From Curtobacterium sp. MMLR14_010 (GTDB taxonomy: Bacteria; Actinomycetota; Actinomycetes; Actinomycetales; Microbacteriaceae), in NCBI RefSeq assembly GCF_001865015.1, contig NZ_MJGV01000019.1:1-64000 (forward strand): DNA of 64,000 bases. The letters run 5' to 3'. A program made the position numbers and the translations under genes. Shown in pieces: positions 62,049 to 64,000 of this stretch. Each line of letters opens with the position of its first letter. Position 1 is the first letter of the stretch. Under the pieces are notes generated by a model. It saw only the letters and a list, made by a program, of their open reading frames with translations, searched no databases and had not been told where the DNA came from.

Positions 62049-64000
62049 CCCCGTCCCGGACGGTCGCCAGCGCGGGCACGACCAGCGCGAGCACGACCAG
62101 CACCAGCGCCGGCACCCACACCGGCACCCGCTGGGACATCCAGGGCCTGCGTGCCTTCGCCGTCCTCGCCGTGGTCCTGTACCACCTGTGGCCGAACCGG
62201 CTGCCCGGCGGCTTCGTCGGCGTCGACGTGTTCTTCGTCATCTCCGGCTACCTCATCACCGGGCACCTGCTCCGCGAACAGGTGGCGACCGGACGGATCG
62301 CCCTCGGCCGCTTCTGGGCGCGACGGGCGAAGCGCCTGCTCCCCGGGGCGTTCCTGACCCTGCTCGCCACGGGCACCGCGGTGCTGCTCGCCGTCCCGAG
62401 CACGCTGTGGGGCCAGTACGGCCGTGAGCTCATCGCCTCGACCGTCTACGTCCAGAACTGGCAGCTCGCGTCCGATTCGGTCGACTACCTCGCCTCGGAC
62501 AACCAGCCCTCCCCGTTCCAGCACTTCTGGTCGCTCTCGGTCGAGGAGCAGTTCTACATCGCCCTCCCGCTGGTGCTCGTGCTGGTGGGCCTCGTCCTGC
62601 GCCGGACGCGCTGGCACTCGCCCGTGCGGACGGCCCGTGTGCTGCTCGGCGCGGTCGTGGTCGTCTCGCTCGTCTGGTGCGTCGTCGAGACGCGGACCGC
62701 GCCCGGCATCGCCTACTTCTCGACGGCGACCAGGGCCTGGGAGTTCGCACTCGGCGGGCTCGCCTCCACCCTGGTGCTGTCGGCTCCCCGCACGCGCGTG
62801 GCCCGCCTGGTCCGGTCTGGAGGCTCGTGGCTGGGTCTCGTCCTGCTGCTGGCGGCCCTGTGGGCGATCACCCCGGCGACCCCGTTCCCCGGCACCGCGG
62901 CCCTGCTGCCGGTCGTCGGGGCGGCGCTCGTGGTGCTGCTCGGCGGACACTCCGGCCTCGCGGTGCTCGGTCGCGTCGCACCCGTCGCCTTCCTCGGCCG
63001 GATCTCCTACGCCGTGTACCTCTGGCACTGGCCCGCCGTGGTGCTGCTGCCGATGGTCGTCGGGCACCCCCTCGGCACCAGGACGAAGCTCGTGGTGCTC
63101 GTCGGCTCGCTCGTCGTCGCCGCGGTGACGACGCTGCTCGTCGAGGAACCGCTGCGCTCCTCGCCGTGGGTGCTGGCGCTCCGACCGCGCCGCGTCGCGG
63201 TGTACGGCCTGCTCAGCACCGTCCTGGTCGTGGCGCTCGGGGCGTCCACCCTGGGGGCGCTCCAGGTGCAGCAGACGCAGGCAGCGGCGTTCCAGGAGCG
63301 GCTGCAGACCGGGGACGTCGACTGCTTCGGCGCCGCCGCCCGGATCGGGTCGGCCGACCCGTGCGTCAACCCCCGCCTCGCCGACGTGCGCGTGCCGGCG
63401 CCCGCCGCGGCGGCGAAGGACGACGCAAACAGCGGCGCGTGCTGGTCGAACCGCACGGCGGACTTCAACGTCTGCTCAATGGGACCTGAGAAGGGCTACC
63501 GGAAGCACCTGCTGGCCGTCGGTGACTCGCACAACAACGCCCTGATGACCGCGTACCGCGCGATCGCCGAGCAGCGGCACTGGCGCATCGACGTCGCCGG
63601 GCACATCGGGTGCTACCTCACGACCGCCGAGCAGTGGGCTCCGTCGCAGGCCTACACCGACACCTGCCAGGGCTGGAAGCGGGCGGCCACCGCCTGGATC
63701 GGGGCGCACGCCGACGAGCTCGACGGGGTCGTCGTCACCCACGCCACGACGAAGAGCCCGGTCGTCGTGCCGGCGGGCAGCACGAACGACCAGGTCGTCG
63801 TCGACGGGCTCGTCGGCGCCTGGCGCGCGGCGACGGACCGCGGCGTGCCCGTCGTGGCGATCCGGGACAACCCCGTCGCGCGGGACGACACCCTCGACTG
63901 CCTCGCGCTGATGCAGGGTCCGACGACCACGTCGTGCGACTTCCCCCGCGACCAGGCGACGGCGTCCTTCGACGGGTCCGAGCAGGCGGTCGCCGCGATC
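62045..64000 (+). CDS. Second membrane acyltransferase 3 / SGNH protein, cut by window end
   Basis: Open for 652 codons from ATG 62045 (overlapping the previous TGA) to the window edge, without frameshift. A Ser/Thr-rich start is followed by RWDIQGLRAFAVLAVVLYHLWPNRLPGGFVG, the same AT3 core, then an SGNH domain with AVGDSHNNALMTAYRAI. The missing C-terminus should contain the Asp-His block. Paralogue of the preceding gene, probably acylating a second position or glycan. An exact repeat half-site (62812-62827) is part of the coding sequence, giving VRSGGSW in an inter-helix loop. Confidence 0.9.
   Translation, partial: MTPSRTVASAGTTSASTTSTSAGTHTGTRWDIQGLRAFAVLAVVLYHLWPNRLPGGFVGVDVFFVISGYLITGHLLREQVATGRIALGRFWARRAKRLLPGAFLTLLATGTAVLLAVPSTLWGQYGRELIASTVYVQNWQLASDSVDYLASDNQPSPFQHFWSLSVEEQFYIALPLVLVLVGLVLRRTRWHSPVRTARVLLGAVVVVSLVWCVVETRTAPGIAYFSTATRAWEFALGGLASTLVLSAPRTRVARLVRSGGSWLGLVLLLAALWAITPATPFPGTAALLPVVGAALVVLLGGHSGLAVLGRVAPVAFLGRISYAVYLWHWPAVVLLPMVVGHPLGTRTKLVVLVGSLVVAAVTTLLVEEPLRSSPWVLALRPRRVAVYGLLSTVLVVALGASTLGALQVQQTQAAAFQERLQTGDVDCFGAAARIGSADPCVNPRLADVRVPAPAAAAKDDANSGACWSNRTADFNVCSMGPEKGYRKHLLAVGDSHNNALMTAYRAIAEQRHWRIDVAGHIGCYLTTAEQWAPSQAYTDTCQGWKRAATAWIGAHADELDGVVVTHATTKSPVVVPAGSTNDQVVVDGLVGAWRAATDRGVPVVAIRDNPVARDDTLDCLALMQGPTTTSCDFPRDQATASFDGSEQAVAAI
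62812..62827 (+). repeat. Half-site of the GGAGGCYCG repeat inside an acyltransferase gene
   Basis: CCGGTCTGGAGGCTCG, identical to 12642-12657 and to the complement of 45130-45145. It lies in a loop between two membrane helices. Confidence 0.6.

Overview
The window is very GC-rich actinobacterial DNA, and it reads as an ordinary chromosome, probably from a Microbacteriaceae member close to Curtobacterium. This assignment is an inference from protein flavour and gene order; no rRNA body lies inside the window. Supporting signs are two WhiB proteins, MtrAB-LpqB, PdtaS, a SecA without a C-terminal zinc tail, an Rv3235-like protein, many GTG starts and very common leaderless promoters. I see no prophage, insertion sequence or CRISPR array.

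Layout. 1-366: leader and promoters of an rRNA operon that runs off the left edge. 367-4973: serA-leuB-ilvE plus a fumarylacetoacetate-hydrolase-family enzyme. 5129-7219: two small membrane proteins and an orphan mannitol-1-phosphate dehydrogenase. 7443-12576: branched-chain amino acid synthesis ilvD-ilvB-ilvN-ilvC. 12668-15050: trehalose synthesis otsA-otsB. 15122-23780: envelope and transport genes (a large TcaA-like membrane protein, CorA, an ArsB/SLC13-type transporter, MscS, an asparagine-type permease). 23791-26553: a two-component system and a PepSY-like lipoprotein. 26705-28917: an SCO4848-type membrane protein, then a three-gene XRE / ImmA-IrrE / MAB_1171c-type cassette directly downstream of tRNA-Lys(CTT). 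29164-41708: Bcp, WhiB1, PdtaS, Rv3235-like, SecA, HPF, ComF, LpqB, MtrB and MtrA. 41853-49686: a DUF4129 / DUF4350 / MoxR / DUF58 / SpoIIM-like / RDD block. 50039-59862: AhcY, DUF3499, a zincin-like protein, DUF5719, a large GT2 membrane glycosyltransferase, WhiB2, GalE and ManA. 59928-64000: two tandem membrane acyltransferases with SGNH domains, the second cut by the window end.

How it works together. Much of the right half concerns the cell envelope: secretion, MtrAB-LpqB control of wall homeostasis, sugar-nucleotide and mannose-phosphate supply, a membrane glycosyltransferase and surface acylation. The left half supplies serine, leucine, valine, isoleucine and trehalose. The order from whiB1 to manA parallels Mycobacterium tuberculosis Rv3219-Rv3260, with a second M. 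tuberculosis block (about Rv3689-Rv3695) placed between mtrA and ahcY.

What stands out. (1) The response regulator gene and the PepSY-like lipoprotein gene have identical promoter architecture: a CTTCAG-N5-CTTCAG direct repeat, 11 nt, a -10 hexamer, 7 nt, then ATG. This suggests a small autoregulated activator regulon. (2) About twenty genes start 6-7 nt after a TANNNT-like -10 box, so leaderless translation dominates. (3) Eight of nine convergent gene junctions hold long inverted repeats, most of which fall into three or four dispersed sequence families, and half-copies of one family lie inside coding genes. (4) One small gene has its start codon inside a perfect 21-bp hairpin arm while its own -10 box sits in the loop. 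(5) The XRE-ImmA-membrane protein cassette beside tRNA-Lys is an under-characterised signalling unit.
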